Assembly: GCA_029690005.1 (NCBI GenBank)
Contig: CP121458.1
Location: 992,001-1,056,000, forward strand
Reading direction: 5' to 3'
Length of the DNA stretch: 64,000 nt
Source of the DNA: Prescottella defluvii
Lineage (GTDB): Bacteria; Actinomycetota; Actinomycetes; Mycobacteriales; Mycobacteriaceae
Made by a program: the position numbers and the translations under genes. The notes under the pieces were generated by a model, which was not told where the DNA came from, did no database searches, and saw only the letters and a program-made list of their open reading frames with translations. Positions 9,722 through 19,689 of the stretch are shown here, piece after piece. Position 1 is the stretch's first letter. Each line of letters starts with the position of its first letter.

Positions 9722-11269
9722 TTACCCGGCGTTCGAAGGCTCCGGTTCCGCGTAACAATCACGCGTCTCCACCTCCATCGGAAACCGTACGCGCGTATCG
9801 CCGAACAGCAGTCGCGTCGCGGCCGCGGCGGCCGCGAGGACGTGCGCGGCCGCGACATCGGGACGGCGGGTGTGCACCACCACCTCGTCGTGCTGGAAGA
9901 AGACGAGTTCGCCGTCGTCGGGCGAATCGGCAAGCCGGCGGCGCAGATCCGCAAGCAGGCACAGCGCCCACTCGGACGCCGTCGCCTGCACGACGAAGTT
10001 GCGCGTGAACCGGCCGCGGGCGTGCGCGTCCCCGTTCGACCACCAGGAGCCCGACGGCGGTGGACACGCCCGGCCGAGCCACGAGTAGACCACCTCACCG
10101 CGCTCGCCGGCCCGCGCGGCGTCCTCGACGAACTGCACCGCCACCGGAAAACGCTTGCGCAGCAGGGTCAGTAGCGCGCGGGCGTCGCCGGCGGTGGCGC
10201 CGTAGAGGACACCCAGGATCGCGACCTTGGCCTGCGCGCGGTCGCCGCCGAACGCCTCCGCCGCGACGAGGGCGTACAGATCGTCGGCGCCCGCCGCGGC
10301 CACCATGCGCGGATCGGCGGACATCGCCGCCAGGATGCGCGGCTCGAGCTGGCCGGCGTCGGCGATCACGAACGTGTGCCCGGGATCGGCGATCACGCTC
10401 GAGCGCAACGCCTTCGGGATCTGCAGCGCACCGCCGCCGCGGCTGGCCCACCGGCCCGACACCACCCCGCCCGGCACATACACCGGCCGGAAGCGGTCCC
10501 CGCGGACCGACGCGTCCAGCCACGTCCAGCCGTTGGTGCTGTGCAACTTCGCCAGGTCGCGGTAGCGAAGCAACGGTTCGACGGCCGGATGCTCGACCTC
10601 GCGCAGCAGGTACTTGCGGGTGGACCCGAGTTCGATGCCCTCGCGCGCGAACGCCGCCACCACCTCCGGCTGCGACGCCGGGTTCACCGGCCGCCCGAAC
10701 GCCGCCCCCACCTCGTCGGCCACCTCGCGCAGCCGGACCGGCAGCACATGGTCGGGGGTGCGCGGACCGAGCGCGCGCTCGAGTAGCGCGCAGTGCGCCG
10801 CGGTCGAGAACGGCAACCCGTCGTGGCTCATCTCCGCCGCCGCGAGCCCGCCCGCCGACTCGGCGGCCACCAGCAGTCGGAGCCGCGGATCGTCGGCCAC
10901 CGCGGCCAGTTGGCGCCGGTGCCGTTCGACGACGACGTCGGGTGGCGTCGACGGCACCGCGTCGAACAGGCCCGGCCGATCGTCTACGGGCACGTCGGCG
11001 GCGGGAGTCGACCGACCGGCCCGCATGTCGAGCAGGGCGCCGGTGAGCCGCAGATCGTGGCACCGCTGCACCCGGACACCCGCCGCCAATAGCGGCGGAC
11101 AGACCCGCCCGGTGTCCTCGAACACCCAGCGCGGGTGCTCGGCCGCCTCGATCCCGCGGACCGTCGCCGCGACGTCCGACACGCGTCGCGGCTCGCCGAG
11201 CACCGTGCCGGACTCGTCGGTCCGGATCAGCGTGGCACCGTCGCTGTCGGGTACCAGCACCGTTCTCAC
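9722..11269 (-). CDS. Short family-A DNA polymerase with degenerate 3'-5' exonuclease-like domain
   Basis: About 515 residues, of the class annotated as bifunctional 3'-5' exonuclease/DNA polymerase in actinobacteria. The N-terminal third resembles an RNase D/exonuclease fold but its acidic residues are poorly conserved. The polymerase part has motif A as FVIADAGQLEPRILAAM (usually DYSQIELR), motif B around RAQAKVAILGVLYGATAG, and motif C as FFQHDEVVVHT. The GTG at 11269 (VRTVLVPDSDG) fits the family N-terminus; longer upstream frames look like non-coding shadow. It is probably an accessory repair polymerase rather than PolI, which would be about 900 residues. The substitution in motif A is seen directly; its effect is unknown. 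Confidence 0.82.
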   Translation of the reverse strand: MRTVLVPDSDGATLIRTDESGTVLGEPRRVSDVAATVRGIEAAEHPRWVFEDTGRVCPPLLAAGVRVQRCHDLRLTGALLDMRAGRSTPAADVPVDDRPGLFDAVPSTPPDVVVERHRRQLAAVADDPRLRLLVAAESAGGLAAAEMSHDGLPFSTAAHCALLERALGPRTPDHVLPVRLREVADEVGAAFGRPVNPASQPEVVAAFAREGIELGSTRKYLLREVEHPAVEPLLRYRDLAKLHSTNGWTWLDASVRGDRFRPVYVPGGVVSGRWASRGGGALQIPKALRSSVIADPGHTFVIADAGQLEPRILAAMSADPRMVAAAGADDLYALVAAEAFGGDRAQAKVAILGVLYGATAGDARALLTLLRKRFPVAVQFVEDAARAGERGEVVYSWLGRACPPPSGSWWSNGDAHARGRFTRNFVVQATASEWALCLLADLRRRLADSPDDGELVFFQHDEVVVHTRRPDVAAAHVLAAAAAATRLLFGDTRVRFPMEVETRDCYAEPEPSNAG

Positions 11270-11448
11270 GCCGACCAGTGTGCGGGACGGCACCGACACT
11301 GCCGTGTCGGACCTGTTCGCGATCGGGGGTACGGGCGCATCCGGCGGAAAACCGGCGGCAGGCCGCGCAGCGTATTCCGGCCGCGATGAGTGCATAAGTA
11401 GGCGGATACGGGTATGCGAACTCGAGAAGGACACTGGTCGAGACGTTC

Positions 11449-11544
11449 GTGCAGCTCGCGTCGATCTCACTGACGATCGTCGCGGTGGCATTCACCATGA
11501 GCGGGTTCGTCGCATTGGCGGTGCGGCGTCGGCGTGAGGGGTGA
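11449..11544 (+). CDS. Possible tiny membrane peptide upstream of the reductase gene
   Basis: An open frame encodes QLASISLTIVAVAFTMSGF and then ALAVRRRREG: one hydrophobic helix ending in a positively charged tail. It stops 4 nt before the next start. A strong GAGAAGGA sequence lies just upstream (11423-11430), but the start codon is unclear (GTG at 11449, or a non-standard CTG at 11434). It resembles a genuine small transmembrane peptide, but this rests on composition alone. Confidence 0.3.
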   Translation: MQLASISLTIVAVAFTMSGFVALAVRRRREG

Positions 11545-11548
11545 TCGG

Positions 11549-12472
11549 ATGCGCGTCCTGGTGTTCGGGGCAGGTGTCATCGGTAGCGTGTACGCCGGCA
11601 AGTTGCTGCAGGCAGGTCACGACGTATCGCTGCTGGCCCGTGGGCAACGCCTGGGTGAGCTGTGGAGCAACGGCCTGATCCTGCACGACCGCGGCGCCGA
11701 CGGAAACCGAGTCGCCCTCGAGGTCCGCTGCACACGTACGCCGGGGGGCGAGCACTACGACCTCGTGCTGGTGGCGGTTCGCGCCGAGCAGCTCGTGGAC
11801 ACGCTGCCGGTGCTGGCCGCCATGACCGATGGGTCCGACGTGTTGTTCTTCGGCAACACTGCGTGCCGCGAGTCGGAAATCATTGCTGCACTGGGCGATC
11901 GAGTGTTCTTCGGTTTCCCCGCAGTCGGTGGGACGCGTGCCGGTCCGGTCGTCGAGTACGTCATGATCGGCCGACAGAAGACGATGCTAGGCGAGACCAA
12001 CGGCACCATCACACCGCGAATCCGGCGGATCCGTGCCGAATTGAACCGTGCGGGCTTCTCCACCGCGATCAGTACCGACATTGCGGGCTGGCTCCTCGCG
12101 CACGCCGCGTTCGTCGTGCCTATCGCGCTCGCGCTCTACCGAGTCGGAACCGACCCGGCGCGACTCGCCGCCGATCGGGCGGTCTTGCGGCTGATGGTGC
12201 GGGCCACGCGGCAAGGATTTGCGGCGCTACGCGCAGGCGGGAACACCGAGATCCCAGCCAATCTGTCTGCGCTCTACCGAATGCCGAACGTGTTTGTGGT
12301 TTCGTACTGGCGGCGGGTGTTCGCCGGCCCGCGAGGCGAGCTCTGGTTCGCAGCGCACACCCGCGTCGCTTCCGACGAGATGCGCCTGCTGGCCGGCGGC
12401 TTGCTGACGGCCGTTCGCAGTTCGGGTCACGCGACGCCCGACCTGGACCTGCTCACCCGCGAATTGTCGTGA
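11549..12472 (+). CDS. Ketopantoate reductase-like (ApbA/PanE family) NADPH dehydrogenase
   Basis: A 307-residue protein with an N-terminal Rossmann motif VLVFGAGVIGSVYAGKL (GxGxxG, about 4-20) and LLARGQRLGEL for NADPH binding. The C-terminal ApbA_C-like helical domain begins near residue 175. The family reduces 2-dehydropantoate to pantoate in CoA synthesis, but many actinobacterial paralogues of this size act on other 2-keto acids. The inter-domain segment here (LLAHAAFVVPIALALYRV) is more hydrophobic than in classical PanE. The ATG at 11549 follows GAGGGGTGATCGG. I would not call it panE without comparison. Confidence 0.75.
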   Translation: MRVLVFGAGVIGSVYAGKLLQAGHDVSLLARGQRLGELWSNGLILHDRGADGNRVALEVRCTRTPGGEHYDLVLVAVRAEQLVDTLPVLAAMTDGSDVLFFGNTACRESEIIAALGDRVFFGFPAVGGTRAGPVVEYVMIGRQKTMLGETNGTITPRIRRIRAELNRAGFSTAISTDIAGWLLAHAAFVVPIALALYRVGTDPARLAADRAVLRLMVRATRQGFAALRAGGNTEIPANLSALYRMPNVFVVSYWRRVFAGPRGELWFAAHTRVASDEMRLLAGGLLTAVRSSGHATPDLDLLTRELS

Positions 12473-12532
12473 CTGCATGCCTCGGATCGCTTGCCGCAGT
12501 GTCAACCGGTCTGTCGACTGCTGGAGCCGCCC

Positions 12533-14489
12533 CTACGTCGCCGGTTCCTCAGCGTTCGCGTCGGTCGCCGCCGGGTAGCGGCGGGCCACGTTCTCCTCGG
12601 TGGAGGGTCCCGGCGCCCACGACGCGATCCAGGGCCCGGTGCCCTCGGTCTGGTCGAGTACCCCGGTCTCGAGCCAGGCGTACTCACCGCCGAGCACCTT
12701 GCGGGCGATGTGGCGGTCGGTCTCGTCGGTGTTCTCCCACAGCGCGGCGAACAGCCGCTCGACGCGCAGCCGGGACTGCCGGCAGAACGCGTCGGCCAGG
12801 TCGGTGGCGGTCGCGCCCCGGCGGGATCCTCGGCGCGCTCCATCTCGGCACGCACGCACGCCGCCGACATGGCGAACAGCTCCGCGCCGATGTCGACGAT
12901 GCGGCCGAGGAAGGACTGGTGCTTCTCCATCCCGGCCTGCCAGCGCGCCATGCCGTAGAACGTGGATCGCGCGAGCTTCCGGGCATTGCGTTCGACGAAT
13001 CGCAGATGTGTTGCCAGCGAGCCGAATTCGCCATAGGAGTTGGGTAGTTGCCCCTTGCCGGAGACCAGGTGCGGCAGCCACTTGGCGTAGAAGCCGCTGG
13101 CCCCCAGTGCGGCCTTGGCCTTGTGCTGCATGTCGGCCTTGGGGTCGGCCAGATCGCCGGCCGCGGTCAGGTGCGCGTCGACGGCCTCGCGGGCGATGAG
13201 CAGTCGCATGATCTCGCTCGACCCCTCGAAGATCCGGTTGATCCGCAGGTCGCGCAGCAGTTGTTCGGCCGGCACCGCGCGTTCACCACGGGCGGCCAGC
13301 GACTCGGCGGTCTCGTAGCCGCGCCCGCCGCGGATCTGGATGAGTTCGTCGGCGATCTGGCAGGCCATCTCGCTGGCCCACAGCTTGGCGAGCGCGGCTT
13401 CGATGCGGATGTCGTTGCGGCCCTCGTCGGCCATCTGACCGGACAGATCCAGCACCGCCTCCAGCGCGAACGCGGTGGCCGCGATGAACGAGATCTTGGC
13501 GGCGACCTCGCCGTGTTCGCCGATCGGCTTGCCCCACTGCACCCGCTCGGCGGACCACTCGCGGGCGATCTTGAGCGCCCACTTGCCGGCCCCGGTGCAC
13601 ATCGCGGGCAACGCCAGCCGGCCGGTGTTCAAGGTGGTCAACGCGATCTTCAGGCCGTCGCCCTCGCGTCCGATCAGATTCTCGGCCGGGACCCGCACCC
13701 GGTGCAGTCGGGTGACGCCGTTCTCGATTCCCCGCAGGCCCATGAAGGCGTTGCGGCGCTCGACGGTGATGCCGGGGAGTCCGCCTCGACCACGAACGCG
13801 CTGATGCCGCCGCGATGACCCTCGCTGCGCGGCACGCGCGCCATCACCACCAGCAGCTCGGCCACCACTCCGTTGGTGGTCCACAGCTTGACCCCGTCGA
13901 GCAGGTAGGCGGCCCCGCCGTCGACCGGGGTGGCCGTCGAGGCCATCCGGGCCGGATCCGAGCCGACATCGGGTTCGGTGAGCAGGAACGCCGACACGGC
14001 GCCCTTGGCGCAGCGGGGCAGGAACGCCTGCTTCTGGGCGGGGGTGCCGGCCAGCTCCAGCGGCTCCGGCACGCCGATGGACTGGTGCGCGGACAGCAGC
14101 GCGCCCACGCTCGGGTGCACCGAGGACGCCATCGTCAGGGCGCGGTTGTAGGCGACCTGGGACAGGCCGAGCCCGCCGTACTCGGTGGGCACCTTGAGCC
14201 CGAAGCAGCCGAGTTCGGCCAGGCCCGCGACGTACTCGTCGGGAATGCGGGCGTCCCGCTCGATCACCGACCCGTCCAGACCGCGGCAGTACTCCTCCAG
14301 CTCGGCGATGAACGCCTTCGTCCGCTCCGCCTCGGCGGGCGCGGGCCTGGGAAAGGGGTGTACCAGGTCGAGCTGGAACCGGCCGAGGAACAACTCCTTG
14401 GCGAAGGACGGCTTTTCCCAGCCCTCCTCGCGGGCTTCCTCGGCGACAGCTCGCGCCTGTTCTTCCGTCACCTCGGTAGGTGCAACCAT
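12533..14489 (-). CDS. Long acyl-CoA dehydrogenase (FadE type), frameshifted twice
   Basis: FAD enzyme that introduces the alpha-beta double bond into acyl-CoA. The repaired length is about 652 residues, longer than the usual 380-400. Domains are an N-terminal helical extension, the core with AFLLTEPDVGSDPARM and LDGVKLWTTNG (about 165-225), IFEGSSEIMRLLI, and a C-terminal helical extension as in VLCAD/ACAD9-like enzymes. Frame breaks lie at GGGG 13774-13777 and CCCC 12816-12819 (plus-strand numbering); conserved protein resumes each time (PGITVERRNAFMGLRG; ATATDLADAFCRQ). The ATG at 14489 follows GAGGAGG. It is divergent from the LysR gene. Confidence 0.88.
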
Positions 14490-14601
14490 GACCCGCCTCC
14501 TCGACGAGAGCGATCGAAGAACCTATCCACAAAGCTACTGGCGAGTATTCCCCTCGATCCGGGTTTGCGGAACCCGTGCCAGAATCGATGCGGAGGTAAC
14601 G

Positions 14602-15528
14602 ATGGTCAGCTCGGCAAGGCCCCCGACGTACACAATGCGCCAACTGTTCGTATTCGTGGCCGTCGCCGAGACCGGCACCATCCGCGCCGCAGCCGACCGA
14701 CTGCATGTGTCCCAGTCCGCGGTGTCGCTCGCGATCACCGAACTCGAACGCGGGCTCGAGTCGCAGCTGTGCGTGCGTCGCCGCGCCCACGGCGTCCAGC
14801 TGACGCCGACGGGCGAGCGGGTGCTGACGCGGGCGAAGGCCCTGCTCGAGCAGGCCGGGGACCTGGCCGCGGAGGCGTCCGGCGCCGCGGGCGTCCTCAC
14901 CGGACCGCTCGCGATCGGCTGCTACTCGTCCCTGGGCCCGACGCTGCTGCCCCGGCTCCTCTACGAGTTCAACCAGCTGCACCCGCAGGTGACGGTCGAC
15001 TTCGTCGAGGACACCCAGGACCGGCTCGAGCAGCGGCTGATGTCGGGCGAACTGGACCTCGCGATCGTCTACGACCTCGACCTGTCGCCCGAGCTGCGGC
15101 GCACCCGGATGGACACCCGGCAGCCGGCGATCCTGCTGCCCGCCGACCACCGGCTGGCCGCCGCCCCCGTCGTCGAATTGGCCGAACTCGCGGACGAGCC
15201 GATGGTGCTGCTCGACGCGCCGCCCAGTTCGTTCCACGCGCTGCAGATGTGCAGCCAGGCCGGGTTCACGCCGCAGATCAGGTTCCGCCCCAAGAACTTC
15301 GAGACCGCCCGCGCACTGGTGGGTCGCGGCTTCGGCTGGACCCTGCTGATTCAGCGCCCGCACCTCGACGTCACCTACGAGGGCCTCGGCGTCGTCGTCC
15401 GGCCGGAGGTGGAGCCGCCGGTGCCCGAGGTCGACATCCTGCTGGTGTGGTCGCAGGACGCACTCCTGAGCCGCGCTGCGCGGGCGTTCGTGGAGTTCGC
15501 GGCGGACGGCGGATCCGAGCCGTTCTGA
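14602..15528 (+). CDS. LysR-type transcriptional regulator
   Basis: A 308-residue regulator. The N-terminal winged helix (about 10-70) reads YTMRQLFVFVAVAETGTIRA and VSQSAVSLAITELERGL; a periplasmic-binding-protein-like effector domain follows from about 100. The ATG at 14602 has an excellent GGAGGTAAC site. It sits between a divergent acyl-CoA dehydrogenase and a co-directional MHS transporter/aromatic hydroxylase pair. LysR proteins usually bind near their own promoter and respond to a pathway intermediate, so control of the transporter-hydroxylase pair is likely (inference). Confidence 0.88.
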   Translation: MVSSARPPTYTMRQLFVFVAVAETGTIRAAADRLHVSQSAVSLAITELERGLESQLCVRRRAHGVQLTPTGERVLTRAKALLEQAGDLAAEASGAAGVLTGPLAIGCYSSLGPTLLPRLLYEFNQLHPQVTVDFVEDTQDRLEQRLMSGELDLAIVYDLDLSPELRRTRMDTRQPAILLPADHRLAAAPVVELAELADEPMVLLDAPPSSFHALQMCSQAGFTPQIRFRPKNFETARALVGRGFGWTLLIQRPHLDVTYEGLGVVVRPEVEPPVPEVDILLVWSQDALLSRAARAFVEFAADGGSEPF

Positions 15529-15695
15529 CCCCTTAGCGCCGTCCTATCCTCAGGATTCCTGCGCAACTACCTCGTTTTCTTGCGCTTTTCAGACGATGTG
15601 ATCCAGGTCAAGATGTCCTGCAGGCCGCTTTGTCGGCGCGCGCGCAGGTGGGTTTCTTCCCTGCGCGGTCCCAGAGTTGAAAGGCACCCCGAACC

Positions 15696-17020
15696 ATGAC
15701 GGCAACCATGGCTGCGGCTCCGCCGCAGGAGTTGCACCGCAAAGCCCGCAAGGCCGCGCTCGGCAGCTTCGTCGGCACCGCGATCGAGTGGTACGACTTC
15801 TTCATCTACGGCACGGCCGCCGCGCTGGTACTCGGTCACCAGTTCTTCCCGAACTCCTCGGACCTCGCGGGCACGCTGGCCTCGTTCGCGACCCTCGCCG
15901 TCGGATTCATCGCGCGCCCCATCGGTGGCGTCGTCATGGGCCACTTCGGTGACCGGGTCGGCCGCAAGTCGATGCTCGTCATCTCGCTGCTGCTCATGGG
16001 CTTCGCCACCATCGGCATCGGTGTGCTCCCCAACTACGACGCGATCGGTGTGTTCGCGCCGATCCTGCTGGTGACGCTGCGCTTCATCCAGGGCCTCGGC
16101 GTGGGCGGTGAGTGGGGCGGCGCGGTGCTCGTCGCCACCGAGAACGCCCCCGAGGGTCGCAAGGGCCTGTACGGCGCCGCACCCCAGATCGGTGTCCCGG
16201 CGGGCGTTCTCGTCGCGAACCTCGTGTACCTGCCGCTGACTGCGTTCATGAGCGACGAGACGTTCAAGGCGTGGGGCTGGCGAATCCCGTTCCTGCTCAG
16301 TGCCGTTCTCGTCCTGGTCGCGATGTGGATCCGACTCGGTCTCGAGGAGAGCAGCGAGTTCCAGGCGTCCAAGGGCCAGGACGAGCCGAGCAAGCTGCCG
16401 ATCCTCGAGGTCCTCACTCAGCACTGGAAGACGGTCCTGCTCGCCGGTGGCACGTTCATCGCCACCAACGGCATCGCCTACGCGTACATGGTCTACGTCC
16501 TCAAGTACGGCGAGAAGGAACTCGGCTTCAGCAAGACGACGATGCTGTTCCTGCTGATCAGGTCGTGCCCGTTCTGGATGGGTGGCATGGCGTTCAGCGC
16601 ATGGAAGTCCGACACCCTGGGCCGCCGCACCGTCTACGTCCGCAGCTCGATCGCCCTGGTGATCGCCGCCGCCGTGTTCTTCCCGCTCATGGACACCGCG
16701 GTGCTGCCCGTCATGGCCGCCGCGATGATCGGCCTCGGATTCACCCTCGGCTGCTGCGCCGGCCCGCAGTCCGCGCTGTTCGCGGAGCTGTTCCCGCCGG
16801 CCATCCGCTACTCGGGTGCCTCCCTCGGCTACCAGATCGGCGCCATCCTCGGCGGCGGCCTCGCCCCGATCATCGCCACCGCGCTGTACGCGAGCTTCGA
16901 GACGTCGCTCGCGATCACCGGCTACTTCGTGCTGATCGCCCTCGTCAGCCTCGCCAGCATCCTCGTGCTGAAGGTGCCCGGTACCAGTCCTCCCGTCCGA
17001 TCGAGCAGGAAGCGGTCTGA
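15696..17020 (+). CDS. MHS-family (MFS) aromatic acid/metabolite:H+ symporter, C-terminal frameshift
   Basis: Twelve-helix importer of the metabolite:H+ symporter family (shikimate, benzoate, dicarboxylate type). Marks are GTAIEWYDFFIYGTAAAL at the first helix, GHFGDRVGRKSMLV between TM2 and TM3, RFIQGLGVGGEWGGAVLV, and WGWRIPFLLSAVLV. The frame breaks near CCC 16977-16979; the second frame gives YQSSRPIEQEAV and a stop at 17020, 2 nt before the hydroxylase start. Repaired length is about 441 residues, normal for the family. It is very probably co-transcribed with the hydroxylase and imports its substrate. Confidence 0.85.
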
Positions 17021-17022
17021 TC

Positions 17023-18939
17023 ATGTCGACCTACTACCAGCCCAAGAAGTACGCGGCCTCGGACTTCGAGTCCATGGCCGCCGGCGACGAGACCCTCCCG
17101 GTCGTCGTGGTCGGTGCCGGTCCCGTCGGCATGGCCGTCGCGCTCGGTCTCGCGCAGCGCGGCATCCCCGTCACGATCCTCGAGGCGGCCGACCAGGTGT
17201 CGTTCGGCAGCCGCGCGATCTGCATCTCCCGGCACAGCCTCGAGGCCGCCGCGCGCCTCGGCTTCGGCGCCGAGCTCGAGAAGATCGTGCTGCCATGGGT
17301 CGGTGGCCGCAGCTTCTACCGCGACCAGCAGGTGCTGCATTTCCAGATGCGTAACGCCGACCACGACGTGCGCCCGCCCATGATCAACGTCTCCCAGTCG
17401 GAGTTCGAGCAGATCATGGTCGACACGATCGAGGCGAACCCGCTCATCACGCTGCACTGGTCGGCGAGCATCGCCGGCGTTCTGCGCGCCGACGACGAGG
17501 TCACCCTCGAGATCGACACCGCGTCCGGCAAGCGCCACCTGCGCGCCCGCTGGGTCGTGGCGGCGGACGGCGGCCGCAGCCGCATGCGCGAGCTCGCGGG
17601 TATTCGGATGCAGGGCAACAACTACGACGGTCGCTACGTCATCGCCGACATCCACTGGGAGTCGGAGCTGCCGGCCGAGCGCATGGTCTGGTTCGATCCG
17701 CCGAGCAACCCGGGTTCGACGATCATCATGCACAAGCAGCCGCGCGACATCTGGCGCATCGACTACCAGCTCGACGTGTCGGAGGACGCCGAGCTCGAGA
17801 CGCAGGAGGACCGCATCCGGGACCGCATCACGCGGCACCTGGAGTGGCTGCAGAACGACCTGCCGTGGACGCTCGAGTGGCACGGCTTCTACAGCGCCCG
17901 CGCCCTCGCGCTCGAGAACTTCACGCACGGACGCATCCTGTTCGCCGGCGACGCGGCCCACCTGGTGCCGATCTTCGGTGTCCGCGGCCTGAACTCGGGC
18001 ATGGAGGACGCCGAGACCCTCGCGTGGCAGCTGTCCGCCGTGATCCACGGCAACGCGGGTCCCGAACTGCTGCAGGCATACTCGGTGGAGCGCCACGACG
18101 CGTGGCGGCAGAACGTCGCGAACGCCGGCAAGAGCACGCTGATCATGTCGCCCGGCAGCCACGGCTACCTGACGACCCGTGACGCGATCCTCGCGCTGTC
18201 GGTGAACCGGCCCGAGTTCAGCCACCTCATCAACCCGCGTCAGTCCAGCGCCACCAACGCGCGGATCTCCCCGCTCACGTGGCCCACGCCCGCCGACGCC
18301 ACGGGCGTCGCCGCCGGTGATCCCGTCGACGACCGCCGCGTGGTCACGCACGACGGCACCGAAACCTCCCTCAACATGTTGCGCGGCACCGGTTTCGCGG
18401 TGCTCGGCGTGAACGTCGACGCCGCGGCGCTCGCGGCCGCCACCGCGGCCCTGGCGGGCGCGCTGGCGCCGGAGTCGGTGCGCGCCGTCCTGATCGGAAC
18501 GGACGCGTCGGACGCCTCCGTCGCGGTCGTGCCCGACGTGGACGGCCAGGTCGCCGCCGCGCTCGGCGCCCGTGACGGCGAGGTCTTCGTGATCCGCCCC
18601 GACGGCCTGCTGCTGTGCCGCATCGACAGCGTCGGCCGCATCGAGGACGTCGCGCGGCACCTGAGCCTGGGCGACGCCCCGGTCGGTGCGAGCGCCGTCG
18701 TCGACAGCGGTCCCGCGATCGACCCGGCCGAACTGCGCCGCGAGAACGTGTGGATGGGCCTGTCCGACGCCCTCGACCAGGTCCGCGAGAACGACCGCGA
18801 GGGCTTCCTGGCCCGCCTGGCGCTGGTGCTCGGATCGCAGCTGGGGCAGCGCGAGTTCGAGGAGGCCATCGCGGCCGCCGCCGACCCGACGCTCACCGTC
18901 CCCGCCGACGACACCGCGGACACCGCCGTCGGTGCCTGA
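17023..18939 (+). CDS. FAD-dependent aromatic hydroxylase (MhpA/phenol hydroxylase-like)
   Basis: A 638-residue class A flavoprotein monooxygenase that adds one oxygen to an aromatic ring using NAD(P)H. Motifs: VVVVGAGPVGMAVALGLAQR (FAD Rossmann, about 27-46), the DG-type motif VVAADGGRSRMRE, and GRILFAGDAAHLVPIFGVRG (FAD ribityl contact). The region from about 425 to 560 resembles the thioredoxin-like C-terminal domain of phenol hydroxylases and 3-(3-hydroxyphenyl)propionate hydroxylase. A further helical tail of about 65 residues follows (DALDQVRENDREGFLARLAL). The substrate is unknown; the neighbouring MHS transporter and LysR suggest a hydroxylated aromatic acid. The ATG at 17023 is 2 nt after the transporter stop. 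Confidence 0.85.
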   Translation: MSTYYQPKKYAASDFESMAAGDETLPVVVVGAGPVGMAVALGLAQRGIPVTILEAADQVSFGSRAICISRHSLEAAARLGFGAELEKIVLPWVGGRSFYRDQQVLHFQMRNADHDVRPPMINVSQSEFEQIMVDTIEANPLITLHWSASIAGVLRADDEVTLEIDTASGKRHLRARWVVAADGGRSRMRELAGIRMQGNNYDGRYVIADIHWESELPAERMVWFDPPSNPGSTIIMHKQPRDIWRIDYQLDVSEDAELETQEDRIRDRITRHLEWLQNDLPWTLEWHGFYSARALALENFTHGRILFAGDAAHLVPIFGVRGLNSGMEDAETLAWQLSAVIHGNAGPELLQAYSVERHDAWRQNVANAGKSTLIMSPGSHGYLTTRDAILALSVNRPEFSHLINPRQSSATNARISPLTWPTPADATGVAAGDPVDDRRVVTHDGTETSLNMLRGTGFAVLGVNVDAAALAAATAALAGALAPESVRAVLIGTDASDASVAVVPDVDGQVAAALGARDGEVFVIRPDGLLLCRIDSVGRIEDVARHLSLGDAPVGASAVVDSGPAIDPAELRRENVWMGLSDALDQVRENDREGFLARLALVLGSQLGQREFEEAIAAAADPTLTVPADDTADTAVGA

Positions 18940-18949
18940 GCAAGTCTCC

Positions 18950-18990
18950 GAATCCAGCGCCGTCCGGCAGTAGCCGACGGCGCTGGATTC
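18950..18990 (+). terminator. Strong hairpin ending the hydroxylase operon
   Basis: A perfect 15-bp inverted repeat (GAATCCAGCGCCGTC at 18950-18964 and its complement at 18976-18990) with an 11-nt loop whose GGC/GCC can extend the stem. It lies 11 nt after the hydroxylase stop and cuts off the following MFS fragment. No T-tract. Confidence 0.78.
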
Positions 18991-19003
18991 GTCTTCGTGG
19001 GGC

Positions 19004-19678
19004 GTGGTGGCCGTCGCGCTGCTCGCCGGAGCGCTGGCCGCCAGCCAGGTCGGCAAGGTCATCGTCGCGCTGCCCGCCGTGCGCGACGACCTCGGCATGA
19101 GCCTGACCGCGTCGGTTGTGCTGCTGTCGTCGTACACGTTCGTGGGTGCGCTGTTGGGAAGCGCCGCACGGTGCGTCGCCGGGTCCGGGACGAGGCGCGC
19201 AAGTTCGCGCGCGGCGGGGCGCCGCGCCGGCCAAGCGCGGCTCACGGCACTGGTCGTGCTGGGCAACATCGTCGGCAACATCGCCTCGGGACTGCTGCTC
19301 CACCGTGGCGTGCGGCCCGGCACGTTGGTCGCGGTGGCCGCCACGGCGATGGGTGCGGCCGCGGTCGTGGTGTACGCCGACTGGGCCCCGTTCGCCTTCT
19401 CCTACTCGGCCGCAGTCGCTTTCGCGCTGGTGGGTGGACTCCTCCCCGCCGCCGTGTTCGCGGCGGTGCCCGGCGTCGCACACGGCCCCCGCGAGGTGGG
19501 CCCCGTCAACGGGCTGGTGGTGCAGATGTCGAACGTCGGCTCGATCGTGGGGCCGCCGTCGGTGGCCTTCGTCGCCACGCACGTCGGAGGCTGGTCGGTG
19601 AGCCCGCTCGTGCTGAGCGCCACCGCGGCCGTGTGTCTGGTGTCCGGTCTCGCGTTGCGGGCCAGGGTTTCCCGCTGA
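19004..19678 (+). pseudogene. MFS transporter remnant, internally deleted
   Basis: 224 residues instead of about 400. The first part (LLAGALAASQVGKVIVALPA) matches TM1 of an MFS permease. After about residue 50 the sequence passes through a low-complexity Arg/Ala/Gly stretch (GTRRASSRAAGRRAG) straight into what looks like TM7-TM12 (LVVLGNIVGNIASGLLLHRG to the end). TM3-TM6 and the cytoplasmic loop are absent. It starts directly behind the operon hairpin with no ribosome site or promoter that I can see. I read it as a decaying gene. A complete small transporter is unlikely because no known MFS protein has this layout. Confidence 0.55.
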
Positions 19679-19689
19679 CCCTTGTTCGA

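Noticed and set aside
11414..11473. ATG at 11414 starting MRTREGHW before the ketopantoate reductase-like gene
   Set aside because: Stops after 19 codons and has no hydrophobic or conserved features; the overlapping frame with a membrane helix is more plausible.
15567..19344. Long minus-strand open frames opposite the MHS transporter and the FAD hydroxylase
   Set aside because: Both sense genes have complete family motifs; the antisense translations are low complexity.
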